A program made the translations under genes and the position numbers. The notes below the pieces were generated by a model. The model was not told the origin of the DNA. It ran no database searches and saw nothing but the letters and a program-made list of their open reading frames with translations. From Streptacidiphilus pinicola (GTDB lineage: Bacteria > Actinomycetota > Actinomycetes > Streptomycetales > Streptomycetaceae), in contig NZ_QKYN01000038.1 in assembly GCF_003258295.1 (NCBI RefSeq), forward strand, positions 1-64,000: a stretch of DNA of 64,000 nt. Reading direction: 5' to 3'. The stretch's first letter is position 1. Each line of letters starts with the position of its first letter. Positions 49,236 to 59,442 of this stretch are shown piece after piece.

Positions 49236-50222
49236 ATGCGGATCACAGTCATGGGCGCGGGGGCGATCGGCGGTTTCGTCGGGACGCGGTTGGCCGCGGC
49301 GGGGGTGCCGGTCGGGGCCGTGGCGCGGGGCGCGACGCACGCCGCGCTCGCGGCGCACGGATGGCGGGTGCGGGAGGCGGACGGCACCCTGCTGACCGCG
49401 CCGGTCGCGGCGCTCGCCGACTCCGCGGACGCGGCGTCCGTGGCCGCGCTCGGCACGCAGGACCTGGTGGTCCTGGCCGTCAAGGCGCAGTCGCTGCCCG
49501 CCGTGCTCCCGGCGGTCACCCCGCTGCTCGGGCCGGACACGGTCGTGCTCCCGGCACTGAACGGCGTGCCGTGGTGGTTCTTCGAGGGCTTCGGCGGTCC
49601 CTGCGAGGGCCGCACGCTCGACTCCGTCGACCCGGGCGGCCGCGCCGCCGCCGCGATCCCGGTGCGGCACGTCGTCGGCAGCGTCGTGCACATGAGCTGC
49701 GCCACGCCCGAGCCCGGCCTGATCCGTCATGTCGCCGGGACCGGACTGATCCTGGGCGAGCCCGCGCGGGCCGAGACGCCGCGCTTGGCCGAGCTCGTCG
49801 CGCTGATGCGCGGAGCCGGGCTCGACGCGACGGCGTCGATCTCGATCCACGAGGACATCTGGTACAAGCTCTGGGGCAACATGACCACCAACCCGGTCTC
49901 CGCCCTCACCCGCGCCACCGCCGACCGGATCCTCGACGACGAGCTCGTGCTCGCCTTCTGCCACGCGGCGATGCGCGAGGCCGCCGAGATCGGCGCCCGG
50001 ATCGGCTGCCCGATCGACGAGACCCCGGCCGACCGCACCGTCGTCACCCGCAAGCTGGGCGCCTTCCGTACCTCGATGCTCCAGGACATGGAGGCGGGCC
50101 GGGAGTTGGAGCTGAACGCGCTGGTCGGCGCGGTGCGCGAGATCGGCCGGCTGGTCCAGGTGCCCACCCCGACGGTGGACGCCATCCTCGGCCTCACCCG
50201 CCTGGCGGCGGCCTGCCGCTGA
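49236..50222 (+). CDS. ketopantoate reductase family (ApbA/PanE-like) oxidoreductase
   Basis: Protein of 328 residues. N-terminal NADP site G-A-G-A-I-G-G-F-V-G, a V-V-L-A-V-K-A-Q strand, and the C-terminal catalytic domain with W-Y-K-L-W-G-N-M-T-T-N-P (Lys) and M-L-Q-D-M-E-A-G-R-E-L-E-L-N (family signature). It may make pantoate for CoA or act on another 2-ketoacid; several PanE paralogues in streptomycetes are not the biosynthetic one. It has its own leaderless promoter. Confidence 0.85.
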   Translation: MRITVMGAGAIGGFVGTRLAAAGVPVGAVARGATHAALAAHGWRVREADGTLLTAPVAALADSADAASVAALGTQDLVVLAVKAQSLPAVLPAVTPLLGPDTVVLPALNGVPWWFFEGFGGPCEGRTLDSVDPGGRAAAAIPVRHVVGSVVHMSCATPEPGLIRHVAGTGLILGEPARAETPRLAELVALMRGAGLDATASISIHEDIWYKLWGNMTTNPVSALTRATADRILDDELVLAFCHAAMREAAEIGARIGCPIDETPADRTVVTRKLGAFRTSMLQDMEAGRELELNALVGAVREIGRLVQVPTPTVDAILGLTRLAAACR

Positions 50223-50350
50223 CGCCGACCGGGCGGACTTTTCGCCCTGACGGGTCGGGGTTGCGTCAAGATGACCCACGGTTCGGCTGCCGGATTGCTA
50301 ACGTTCTACGGTTGGACCTCCGGTGCCGTGGGTTTCGGGTTGGGGACGCG

Positions 50351-51160
50351 ATGAGCGATTACCTGTTGGCTGGTCAGGCTGGGCAGAGCACGGAAATGGA
50401 ACTGGATCGCCTGCTGCTCCAGTCCGAGGTCTGGGAACCCGCGGGCCGTCGGCTGCTGGAGCAGATCGGTCCCGACGGCCACGGTCGCCGTGCGCTCGAC
50501 GTCGGCTGCGGCGCGCTCGGCTGGCTGCGGCTGCTGAGCGCGTGGGCGGGCGACACCGGCTCGGTGCTCGGCTCGGACGTCGACAAGGTGCTGCTGGAGC
50601 GGGCCGCGGGCGTCGCCGAGCGTGACCGGCTGCTCAACGTGCGGCTGCTGGTGGACGACCTGTTCACCACCAAGCTGGAACGTCGCGGCTTCGACCTGGT
50701 CCACGCGCGGCTGATGCTCGCGCCCCTGGGCCGCGCGGAGGAGCAGCTGACCAGCCACCTCTCGCTGCTGGCACCTGGCGGCGTACTGGTGCTGGAGGAG
50801 CCCGACTGCCACAGCTGGCGCTTCGAGGCCCCGGCCCCCGCCGCCCAGCGCGTCCTCGAACTCCTCGCCGAGGCGTTTCGCGCCTCCGGCGGCGACATGG
50901 ACGCGGGCCGCGGCCTCCCCGAACTCCTGCACGCCCGCGGCCTCACCCCCCGCGTCCGCACCGAGGTCCTCGAACTCCCCCCGAACCACCCCTACCTCCG
51001 CATGCCCCTCGCCCTGGCGGCGGGCCTGCGCGACCGCCTCGTCGCCCTCACCGACCCCGGCGAACTCGACGCCCTCCTAGCCGAGGCGGAATCGGAACTC
51101 ACCACCCCCCAGCGCCGCGGCACGACCTTCACCCTGGTCCAGTGCTGGGCCCGGGTCTGA
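50351..51160 (+). CDS. class I SAM-dependent methyltransferase
   Basis: Protein of 269 residues. SAM site R-A-L-D-V-G-C-G-A-L-G-W-L-R near residue 48, D-V-D-K-V-L acidic loop, then V-H-A-R-L-M-L-A-P and L-A-P-G-G-V-L-V-L-E-E. It resembles ubiE/small-molecule O- or C-methyltransferases. The substrate is unknown. It stands alone, closed by a hairpin, next to the tRNA-like locus on the other strand. Confidence 0.8.
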   Translation: MSDYLLAGQAGQSTEMELDRLLLQSEVWEPAGRRLLEQIGPDGHGRRALDVGCGALGWLRLLSAWAGDTGSVLGSDVDKVLLERAAGVAERDRLLNVRLLVDDLFTTKLERRGFDLVHARLMLAPLGRAEEQLTSHLSLLAPGGVLVLEEPDCHSWRFEAPAPAAQRVLELLAEAFRASGGDMDAGRGLPELLHARGLTPRVRTEVLELPPNHPYLRMPLALAAGLRDRLVALTDPGELDALLAEAESELTTPQRRGTTFTLVQCWARV

Positions 51161-51174
51161 GCGAGCACACGGGT

Positions 51175-51207
51175 GAGGCCCGGGAGCATATCCGGCTCCC
51201 GGGCCTC
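51175..51207. terminator. hairpin between convergent transcripts
   Basis: Perfect 13-bp stem, 51175-51187 with 51195-51207, seven-base loop. It ends the methyltransferase gene on the plus strand and could also stop the minus-strand tRNA-like transcript. Confidence 0.65.
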
Positions 51208-51242
51208 GTGCTGCCACCGCGGGGTGGCGCCGACTCCGTGGA

Positions 51243-51349
51243 GAGTGCGGGTCATTCTCAATCCGCCGTGTTCTGCCTTTGAACTACCTCCGCACGCTGG
51301 AGCGGAGAGCAGGAGTTGAACCTGCATCCGGCGAGTGCTGCCCGCACTC
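51243..51349 (-). ncRNA. circularly permuted tRNA-like RNA (tRNA-Gly-like body)
   Basis: On the minus strand, 5'-3': helix strand (51349-51341); CGCCG (51333-51329); GAT; T-arm GCAGG-TTCAACT-CCTGC (51325-51309); acceptor 3' strand TCTCCGC (51308-51302), T discriminator and CCA (51300-51298); linker GCGT; acceptor 5' strand GCGGAGG (51293-51287); TA; D-arm GTTC-AAAGGCA-GAAC (51284-51270); CGGCG (51268-51264), then the helix partner (51251-51243). Acceptor strands pair in seven positions (one G-U), CGCCG pairs CGGCG, and the outer nine-bp helix is perfect. The 5' half matches tRNA-Gly as I recall it. Order of halves is the reverse of a normal tRNA, and no anticodon loop is present. The fold is read by eye; expression is not shown. 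Confidence 0.7.
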
Positions 51350-51406
51350 GGTCGAGCCGACGCCGCGTGGCGAATGCTGAGTCTGGAGCAAGAGTCTGAG
51401 ATTGAC

Positions 51407-51427
51407 CGCGGCCCTTCGCGGGCCGCG
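51407..51427. other. hairpin between the unknown-function gene and the permuted tRNA-like RNA
   Basis: Perfect eight-bp stem CGCGGCCC / GGGCCGCG with a five-base loop (TTCGC on the plus strand, GCGAA on the minus strand), located in the minus-strand leader of the tRNA-like element. It could separate or process the RNA. Confidence 0.5.
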
Positions 51428-51472
51428 TTTCGTCACGACAAGCCTCAGTTTCAGCTTGCGCTCCTTGGCGCA

Positions 51473-51493
51473 CCCCGCTCACTGGGAGCGGGG
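51473..51493 (-). terminator. hairpin downstream of the DUF7873-like gene
   Basis: CCCCGCTC (51473-51480) pairs perfectly with GAGCGGGG (51486-51493), five-base loop, 26 bases after the stop codon on the minus strand. It may be a terminator or a processing site before the permuted tRNA-like RNA. Confidence 0.45.
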
Positions 51494-51519
51494 AGTCTGT
51501 GTGTCACTCGAACAGGCTG

Positions 51520-52254
51520 CTATTCGAAAAGGAAGGCGAAGACGGCGTCGCCGATCCGCTGGTCCGAGACCTCCGTGCCGTTGGCCTCCTCACGGGCGAA
51601 CTTGACCGCCTGCTGCAGCTTCTCCACGCGCTCCAGCAACTGGTTGACGCGCCGCGCCGGCAGTGCGCCGGAGAACTTCACCGTGGTCCAGTGACCGATC
51701 GTCACGTCCTCGGTGTAGACCTCGACCTGGGCCGGGTGCTTCTCGGTGGCCTCGGCCTTCACGTGGTTGCGGTAGACCTTCTTGGTGCGGTTGGTCTTGA
51801 CCGGCTCGGTACGCCAGCTGTCCGTCGACTCGTCCCGGTTCCACGACTCGGCGGCGTCCAGTACCGGCAGCTTCTTGACGAAGCCGTGCACGTCCACCAA
51901 CTGCTTCTCCAGGAACAGCAGGTAGCTCACGGGCACCTCCGCCAGCAGCACCCGGCCGTCGACCTTCACGTCGGCGCGCGCGTCGCAGTTCGCCCAGTCC
52001 TTCGTCGCGGTGACGTCGAAGAGGCGGGTCAGCGAGGACGCCGTCGTGCGCAGCACGTCCTCGGCGTGGACCTGCACCCGCGTCGACTCCGGCGGGAACA
52101 TCTCGCCGTCCTCGTCGCGCGGCTGGTAGGTCCGGGCGATGCCGGTCAGCAGCGCGGTCTTCTGCACGTCGTGCTGCGCCTGGGTCAGGTCCGCCGAGGC
52201 CTTGGCCTTGACGCCCTTCTCGACGGCGATGATCTGGTTCAGCTTGGTGGCCAT
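51520..52254 (-). CDS. conserved protein of unknown function (DUF7873-like) between tRNA-like elements
   Basis: Protein of 244 residues, no signal peptide or membrane helix. Features: basic-acidic helical N-terminus with K-L-N-Q-I-I-A-V-E-K-G-V-K, a conserved A-R-T-Y-Q-P-R-D-E-D-G segment, D-W-A-N-C-D-A-R-A-D-V-K-V-D, L-P-V-S-like strands, the basic K-T-N-R-T-K-K-V-Y-R-N-H and a C-terminal coiled-coil-like R-V-N-Q-L-L-E-R-V-E-K-L-Q-Q. I believe this is DUF7873, a name given from memory. No enzyme motif is seen; the basic patches would suit nucleic-acid binding. A GGGGGAA ribosome binding site precedes ATG 52254. A tRNA-like element ends 34 bases upstream and a second lies downstream, all on the minus strand. 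Confidence 0.7.
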   Translation of the reverse strand: MATKLNQIIAVEKGVKAKASADLTQAQHDVQKTALLTGIARTYQPRDEDGEMFPPESTRVQVHAEDVLRTTASSLTRLFDVTATKDWANCDARADVKVDGRVLLAEVPVSYLLFLEKQLVDVHGFVKKLPVLDAAESWNRDESTDSWRTEPVKTNRTKKVYRNHVKAEATEKHPAQVEVYTEDVTIGHWTTVKFSGALPARRVNQLLERVEKLQQAVKFAREEANGTEVSDQRIGDAVFAFLFE

Positions 52255-52287
52255 GACTGTTCCCCCGTGAATGGAATTCTCGCTGGG

Positions 52288-52365
52288 TGCGTCGCCAGGG
52301 AATCGAACCCCGCAAGCCATCCGGCCAGGGCTTTACAGGCCCCGTTGTGTCCCAGCACTCGACGC
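52288..52365 (-). tRNA. tRNA-Tyr(GUA)-like element with reduced D-region
   Basis: On the minus strand: acceptor GCGTCGA (52365-52359) with GCGACGC (52295-52289), six of seven pairs; 15-base D-region (52358-52344) with a three-bp GTG/CAC stem and loop CTGGGA; anticodon stem GGGGC/GCCCT and loop CTGTAAA with anticodon GTA at 52336-52334; 14-base variable arm GGCCGGATGGCTTG; T-arm CGGGG-TTCGATT-CCCTG (52312-52296). Next come A and CCC rather than CCA. Canonical T8 is missing. It may be a functional odd tRNA, a tRNA mimic or a decaying gene. Confidence 0.55.
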
Positions 52366-52572
52366 TCGGTGCGGGCGGTCTCCGTCCCGCTGGCACGAGG
52401 TTAGGTGGGGTCCCGCCGACGCGGCCATCGAATTTCCGTGCCCTGCAATCGGCAATCGGCACCCGCCGCGGCCACGCCAGCTCGGCGGCCGGGGCCGGAA
52501 CAGCGGGCCGGCCGGCTGGAGCCGCACGGAGCGGCGGCCGATACTGGTGGGAACAGCCGAAGGGAGGCAGTC

Positions 52573-52764
52573 ATGCGCAAGGTAGCCGACTGCCGGGATT
52601 ACCCGAGCGAGGTGAACTGCACGCTCACCATCGCCGGGGACGAGGAGGAAGTCGTCCGCGCGGCCGCCGAGCACGCCGTCTCGGTGCACAGCGAGACGGA
52701 CAGCCCTGAGCTCCGTGCCCAGATCCGCCAAGCCCTCAAGGACGAGGCGCTCACCGGCGCCTGA
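52573..52764 (+). CDS. DUF1059 small protein
   Basis: Protein of 63 residues. The family signature C-R-D-Y-P-S ... N-C-T-L-T-I-A-G-D-E-E-E-V-V-R-A-A-A-E-H-A-V is intact. DUF1059 proteins are small, acidic and of unknown function, with two conserved cysteines that may bind metal. ATG 52573 has a GGGAGG ribosome binding site. Confidence 0.85.
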   Translation: MRKVADCRDYPSEVNCTLTIAGDEEEVVRAAAEHAVSVHSETDSPELRAQIRQALKDEALTGA

Positions 52765-52786
52765 TCCCCGCCCCCTCCCACGGCGA

Positions 52787-52812
52787 CGGCGCCCCGCAAC
52801 CGCGGGGCGCCG
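52787..52812 (+). terminator. terminator of the DUF1059 gene
   Basis: Perfect 11-bp stem, 52787-52797 with 52802-52812, loop AACC, 22 bases after the stop codon. Confidence 0.7.
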
Positions 52813-53113
52813 CCGGCGAAGTCGTACTCGCTGTCGGCGCGGGCGCTCCGGAGCGGCCACCGCTCCTCACGGCCCAGAGACCGGACCTGTCTGATCAGGG
52901 CGCTCACCCCCAGCAGGAGCAGCCCGGGCGTGCTGGCGGGCGTCGGTCGGCGATTATGGCATCTCATGCCGTCGAGCGTGCGACCCAGAAGCACCCTCGC
53001 GCTCCTGGTCGTGAGGCTGGAACTCCCCGGGCCCCTGAAAGCCATCGGCGCTCGACTCTTCCACGGGAAGAGCCGGGCGCCGTTGTTGTGTCAGGAGGAG
53101 CCGCGCGAGGGCA
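52813..53113. other. intergenic region without an assigned gene
   Basis: About 300 bases. On the minus strand an open stretch reads S-A-L-I-R-Q-V-R-S-L-G-R-E-E-R, preceded by a Leu-rich segment, which could be a short membrane-anchored peptide, but it runs on antisense through DUF1059 without its own stop. No reliable gene, tRNA or repeat is seen. Confidence 0.4.
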
Positions 53114-53971
53114 TCAGTACTGGTAGAAGCCGCGACCGGACTTGCGGCCCAGCAGGCCGGCGTCGACCATGCGCTGCAGCAGCGGCGGGGCCGCGTACAG
53201 GGGCTCCTTGAACTCGTCGTACATCGACTCGGCGATGGAGACGATGGTGTCCAGGCCGATCAGGTCGCACAGGCGCAGCGGGCCCATGGGGTGGGCGCAG
53301 CCGGCCTCCATGCCCTTGTCGATGTCCTCGGCCGTGGCGATGCCGGACTCGAACATCCGGACCGCGGACAGCAGGTAGGGCACCAGCAGCGCGTTGACCA
53401 CGAAGCCGGCCCGGTCGCGGGCGCGGATCGGGTCCTTGGCGAGCGCCTCGCGGGTGAAGGCCTCGGCGCGGGCGACGGTCTCGGCGGAGGTGGTCAGCGT
53501 CGGGATGATCTCGACCAGCTTCTGCACCGGGGCCGGGTTGAAGAAGTGGATGCCGAGGACCTGCTCCGGCCGGCCGGTCGCGGAGGCGAGCTTGACGATC
53601 GGGATGGAGGAGGTGTTCGAGGCGAGGATCGCGTCGCGGCGCTCGACGACCCGGTCGAGCGTCTCGAAGATCGCGATCTTGATGTCCTCCCGCTCCGCGA
53701 CGGCCTCGACCACCAGGTCGCGGTCGGCGAAGTCGGCCAGCTCGGTGGTGAAGGAGATCCGTGCCAGCGCGGCGTCGCGGTCCTCCTCGGAGAGCTTGCC
53801 GCGGCGGACGGCGGTGTCCAGGGAGGTGGTGATCCGGGTGCGGCCCAGCTCCAGGGCCTCACCGCTCGCCTCGGAGACCTTGACGTCCAGACCCGAGCGC
53901 GCGAAGACCTCCGCGATGCCCGACCCCATGAGGCCGCAGCCGACCACTCCTACCCGCGCGATGTCGCTCAC
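53114..53971 (-). CDS. 3-hydroxybutyryl-CoA dehydrogenase
   Basis: Protein of 285 residues. The NAD site is G-V-V-G-C-G-L-M-G-S-G-I-A (about 8-20). The family motif H-F-F-N-P-A-P with catalytic His and the E-x-I-P segment (E-I-I-P) follow, with a C-terminal helical dimer domain ending in G-R-K-S-G-R-G-F-Y. It oxidises or reduces 3-hydroxyacyl-CoA in butyrate/ethylmalonyl-CoA or beta-oxidation routes. GTG 53971 has GGGGAAG upstream. Confidence 0.92.
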   Translation of the reverse strand: MSDIARVGVVGCGLMGSGIAEVFARSGLDVKVSEASGEALELGRTRITTSLDTAVRRGKLSEEDRDAALARISFTTELADFADRDLVVEAVAEREDIKIAIFETLDRVVERRDAILASNTSSIPIVKLASATGRPEQVLGIHFFNPAPVQKLVEIIPTLTTSAETVARAEAFTREALAKDPIRARDRAGFVVNALLVPYLLSAVRMFESGIATAEDIDKGMEAGCAHPMGPLRLCDLIGLDTIVSIAESMYDEFKEPLYAAPPLLQRMVDAGLLGRKSGRGFYQY

Positions 53972-54136
53972 GTGTGGCTTCCCCAGTTCCGTTCGTCGAA
54001 GACTTCCATTCAGTGCAACGCCCGACGTTACCTGCTCGCTCCCCGCGTGTCCGCCGCCGGACCTGCCAACAGCGGGCCAGGATGAACTGGACGAACACAC
54101 CAACCAGACGATCACATGACCGGGAGGGAGAGCGTC

Positions 54137-54964
54137 GTGGGCCTGCGAAGCCTGGAGGGGCAGTCCGCCCTGGTGACCGGCGCGGGGCGCGGGATCGGGC
54201 GGGAGATCGCGCTCGGCCTGGCCGAGGAGGGCATGAACCTGGGCCTGCTCGGCCGGCATCGGGACACCCTCACCGAGACCCTGCGCGCCTGTGCGCGGCA
54301 CGGTGTGAAGTGCGTCGCCTTCGCCGCCGACGTCGCGCACCCGGGACAGGTGAAGGCGGCGGTCAACAGCGTCCAGCGTGACCTGGGCCGGATCGACCTG
54401 CTGGTCAACAATGCGGGACAGGTGGACCGCGCCGAGGTGCCGCTGTGGGAGGCGGACCAGGCGCAGTGGTGGCAGGTGGTGGAGACGAACCTGCGCGGAC
54501 CGTTCAACCTGCTGCGCTCGGTGCTGCCGGGAATGGTCGAACGCGGCGCGGGCCGCGTGGTCAACCTCAACAGCGGTTTCGCGCTGCGCCCCGACAGCCG
54601 CTACACCGCGTACGCGACCTCCAAGGCGGCCCTGCTGCGGCTGAGCGACAACCTCGCCGAGTCGCTGCGCCCGCACGGCGTCACCGTCCTGGACATCAGC
54701 CCCGGCGCGGTGGCGACGGACATGACCGCGCACATGCCGATGTTCGCGGGCATGGTGCACTGGGGCAGCATCCCCTATGTGGTCTCGACCGTCGTCGGCG
54801 CCGCCCGAGGCCGCTTCGACCCGCTGCACGGCCGCTTCCTCCACCTCGGCCAGGACGACCTCGAGGCCCTGCTCCGCGACGCCGAGCTCATTCGCGACCG
54901 CGACGCCCGCACCCTGCGCCTGCGCCCCTACGGCGACGAGGACCCGTTGGCGGCCTACGCCTGA
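54137..54964 (+). CDS. short-chain dehydrogenase/reductase
   Basis: SDR of 275 residues: T-G-A-G-R-G-I-G-R-E NAD(P) site, L-V-N-N-A-G-Q, and Y-A-T-S-K catalytic pair with upstream Ser in N-L-N-S-G. GTG 54137 is chosen because GGGAGGGAG lies six bases before it; ATG 54116 is possible. It precedes the arginine operon promoter and is separate from it. Substrate unknown. Confidence 0.85.
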   Translation: MGLRSLEGQSALVTGAGRGIGREIALGLAEEGMNLGLLGRHRDTLTETLRACARHGVKCVAFAADVAHPGQVKAAVNSVQRDLGRIDLLVNNAGQVDRAEVPLWEADQAQWWQVVETNLRGPFNLLRSVLPGMVERGAGRVVNLNSGFALRPDSRYTAYATSKAALLRLSDNLAESLRPHGVTVLDISPGAVATDMTAHMPMFAGMVHWGSIPYVVSTVVGAARGRFDPLHGRFLHLGQDDLEALLRDAELIRDRDARTLRLRPYGDEDPLAAYA

Positions 54965-54990
54965 GCCGGTCTCCCGACCGGGTCGCCCGG

Positions 54991-57276
<2,286 letters not shown>

Positions 57277-57299
57277 CGACCCGAGGACTGAGAACTGTC

Positions 57300-58247
57300 G
57301 TGCAGATCGCACCCAAGGGCGAACAGGCCCGCAACAACACCGCGCTCCCCAAGGCGATGACCCTGGTCGAGGCCCTGCCGTGGCTGGAGCGCTTCCACGG
57401 CAAGACCGTCGTCATCAAGTTCGGCGGCAACGCCATGGTCGACGACCAGCTCAAGGCCGCGTTCGCGCAGGACGTGGTGTTCCTGCGCTACGCGGGCCTG
57501 CGCCCGGTCGTCGTCCACGGCGGCGGCCCGCAGATCAACGCGCAGCTGGCCAGGCTGGGCCTGGAGTCCACCTTCACCAACGGCCTGCGCGTGACCACGC
57601 CGGAGACCATGGACGTGGTCCGCATGGTGCTGGCCGGACAGGTCCAGCGCGACCTGGTCGGCCTGCTCAACGAGCACGGCCCCTTCGCCGTCGGCATGAC
57701 CGGCGAGGACGCGCACACCATGACCGCCGTCAAGCGCTACGCCGAGGTCGACGGCGAGCAGGTCGACATCGGCCTGGTCGGTGACATCGCCAACGTCGAC
57801 GCCGGGGCGGTCAAGGCGCTGCTGGAGGACGGGCGCATCCCCGTCATCTCCTCCGTGGCCCGCGGCTCCGACGGCCACGTCTACAACGTCAACGCCGACA
57901 CCGCCGCGAGCGCGATGGCGGTGGCGCTGCGGGCCGAGATGCTCGTCGTGCTCACCGACGTCGAGGGCCTCTACGTCGACTGGCCGCACTCGGACGACGT
58001 GATCAGCCAGCTGACCGCAGGTGAGCTGGAGAAGCTGCTGCCGACGCTGGCCAGCGGCATGGTGCCCAAGATGGAGGGCTGCCTGCGTGCCGTCCGCGAG
58101 GGCGTCGGCACCGCGCGCGTCCTGGACGGCCGCGTCCAGCACAGCCTGCTGCTGGAGATCTTCACCGACGAGGGCATCGGCACGATGGTCGTGGCCGACC
58201 CCGAGACCGACACCGAACTGACCGTGATGGCCGGGGGGCTGGCATGA
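57300..58247 (+). CDS. argB: acetylglutamate kinase
   Basis: Protein of 315 residues: [29 protein letters not shown] and [10 protein letters not shown]. It phosphorylates N-acetylglutamate and is the arginine-sensitive step. The N-terminal extension before T-L-V-E-A-L-P-W is typical of arginine-inhibited forms. GTG 57300; TGA overlaps the argD ATG. Confidence 0.96.
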   Translation: MQIAPKGEQARNNTALPKAMTLVEALPWLERFHGKTVVIKFGGNAMVDDQLKAAFAQDVVFLRYAGLRPVVVHGGGPQINAQLARLGLESTFTNGLRVTTPETMDVVRMVLAGQVQRDLVGLLNEHGPFAVGMTGEDAHTMTAVKRYAEVDGEQVDIGLVGDIANVDAGAVKALLEDGRIPVISSVARGSDGHVYNVNADTAASAMAVALRAEMLVVLTDVEGLYVDWPHSDDVISQLTAGELEKLLPTLASGMVPKMEGCLRAVREGVGTARVLDGRVQHSLLLEIFTDEGIGTMVVADPETDTELTVMAGGLA

Positions 58248-59428
58248 GCGCGAAGAACGAAGAACTGACCACCCGTTGGCAGCACGCGCTGATGGACAAC
58301 TTCGGCACTCCGCGGCTGCCGCTGGTCCGCGGCGAGGGCGTGCACGTCTGGGACGCCGAGGGCAAGCGCTACACCGACTACCTCGGCGGCATCGCGGTCA
58401 ACTCCCTCGGCCACGCCCACCCGGCGATCGTCGCGGCGGTCACCCAGCAGGTCGGCACCCTCGGCCACGTCTCGAACCTCTTCATGGCCGAGCAGCCGAT
58501 CCGGCTGGCCGAACGGCTGATCGCCTGCTCCGGCCGCGAGGACGCGCGGGTCTACTTCTCCAACTCCGGCGCCGAGGCCAACGAGGCCGCCTTCAAGCTG
58601 GCCCGGCTCACCGGCCGTACCGGCATGGTCTCCGCGCTGGGCGCGTTCCACGGCCGCACCATGGGCGCGCTCGCGCTGACGGCCCAGCCGAAGAAGCAGG
58701 ACGGCTTCCACCCGCTGCCCGGCGACGTCAGCAACGTCCCCTACGGCGACGTGGACGCGCTGCGGGCCGCGGTGACCGAGGAGACCGCCGCGGTCATCCT
58801 GGAGCCGATCCAGGGCGAGAACGGCGTCGTCGTCCCGCCGGCCGAGTACCTGGTCGCGGCCCGGGAGATCACCCGTGCCAAGGGCGCGCTGCTGATCCTG
58901 GACGAGATCCAGACCGGCATCGGCCGCTGCGGCCACTGGTTCCAGTACCAGGCCTTCGACGGCGTCGACCCGGACGTGGTGACCCTCGCCAAGGGCCTCG
59001 GCGGCGGCCTGCCGATCGGCGCGACCCTCGCCTTCGGCGAGGCGGCGCAGCTGTTCAAGCCCGGCCACCACGGCTCGACCTTCTCCGGCAACCCGGTCGT
59101 CTGCGCGGCGGCCAACGCGGTGCTCGACACCATCGAGCAGCAGGGTCTGCTGGACCAGGTCACCAAGGTCGGCGAGCGCCTGCGCGCCGGGATCGCCGCG
59201 ATCGGCGACCCGCTGGTGGACCACGTCCGCGGTGCGGGCCTGCTGATCGGCGTCGCGCTCACCCGTCCGGTCGCGGGCGAGCTCCAGGCCGCGCTGCAGC
59301 GGGCGGGCTTCCTGGTGAACGCCGCGACCCCGGACGTCATCCGGTTGGCCCCGCCGCTGATCCTGACCGAGCGGGACGTGGACGCGTTCCTCGCAGTCCT
59401 CCCGGGTGTGCTCCGTTCGATCAAGTAA
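58244..59428 (+). CDS. argD: acetylornithine aminotransferase
   Basis: PLP enzyme of 394 residues: [26 protein letters not shown] (PLP Asp), and T-L-A-K-G-L-G-G-G (Schiff-base Lys about 246). It converts acetylglutamate semialdehyde to acetylornithine. ATGA overlap with argB. It is followed 14 bases later by argR. Confidence 0.96.
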   Translation: MSAKNEELTTRWQHALMDNFGTPRLPLVRGEGVHVWDAEGKRYTDYLGGIAVNSLGHAHPAIVAAVTQQVGTLGHVSNLFMAEQPIRLAERLIACSGREDARVYFSNSGAEANEAAFKLARLTGRTGMVSALGAFHGRTMGALALTAQPKKQDGFHPLPGDVSNVPYGDVDALRAAVTEETAAVILEPIQGENGVVVPPAEYLVAAREITRAKGALLILDEIQTGIGRCGHWFQYQAFDGVDPDVVTLAKGLGGGLPIGATLAFGEAAQLFKPGHHGSTFSGNPVVCAAANAVLDTIEQQGLLDQVTKVGERLRAGIAAIGDPLVDHVRGAGLLIGVALTRPVAGELQAALQRAGFLVNAATPDVIRLAPPLILTERDVDAFLAVLPGVLRSIK

Positions 59429-59442
59429 GGGACACTTGCTCC

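Noticed and set aside
51333-51349. Variable arm of an ordinary class II tRNA
   Set aside because: The local hairpin fits, but no 5' acceptor strand lies upstream at tRNA distance; the matching GCGGAGG strand lies downstream of the CCA, which requires the permuted reading.
52599-53045. Minus-strand open frame through DUF1059
   Set aside because: Its end lies antisense within a recognised gene, and only a short upstream part looks protein-like.
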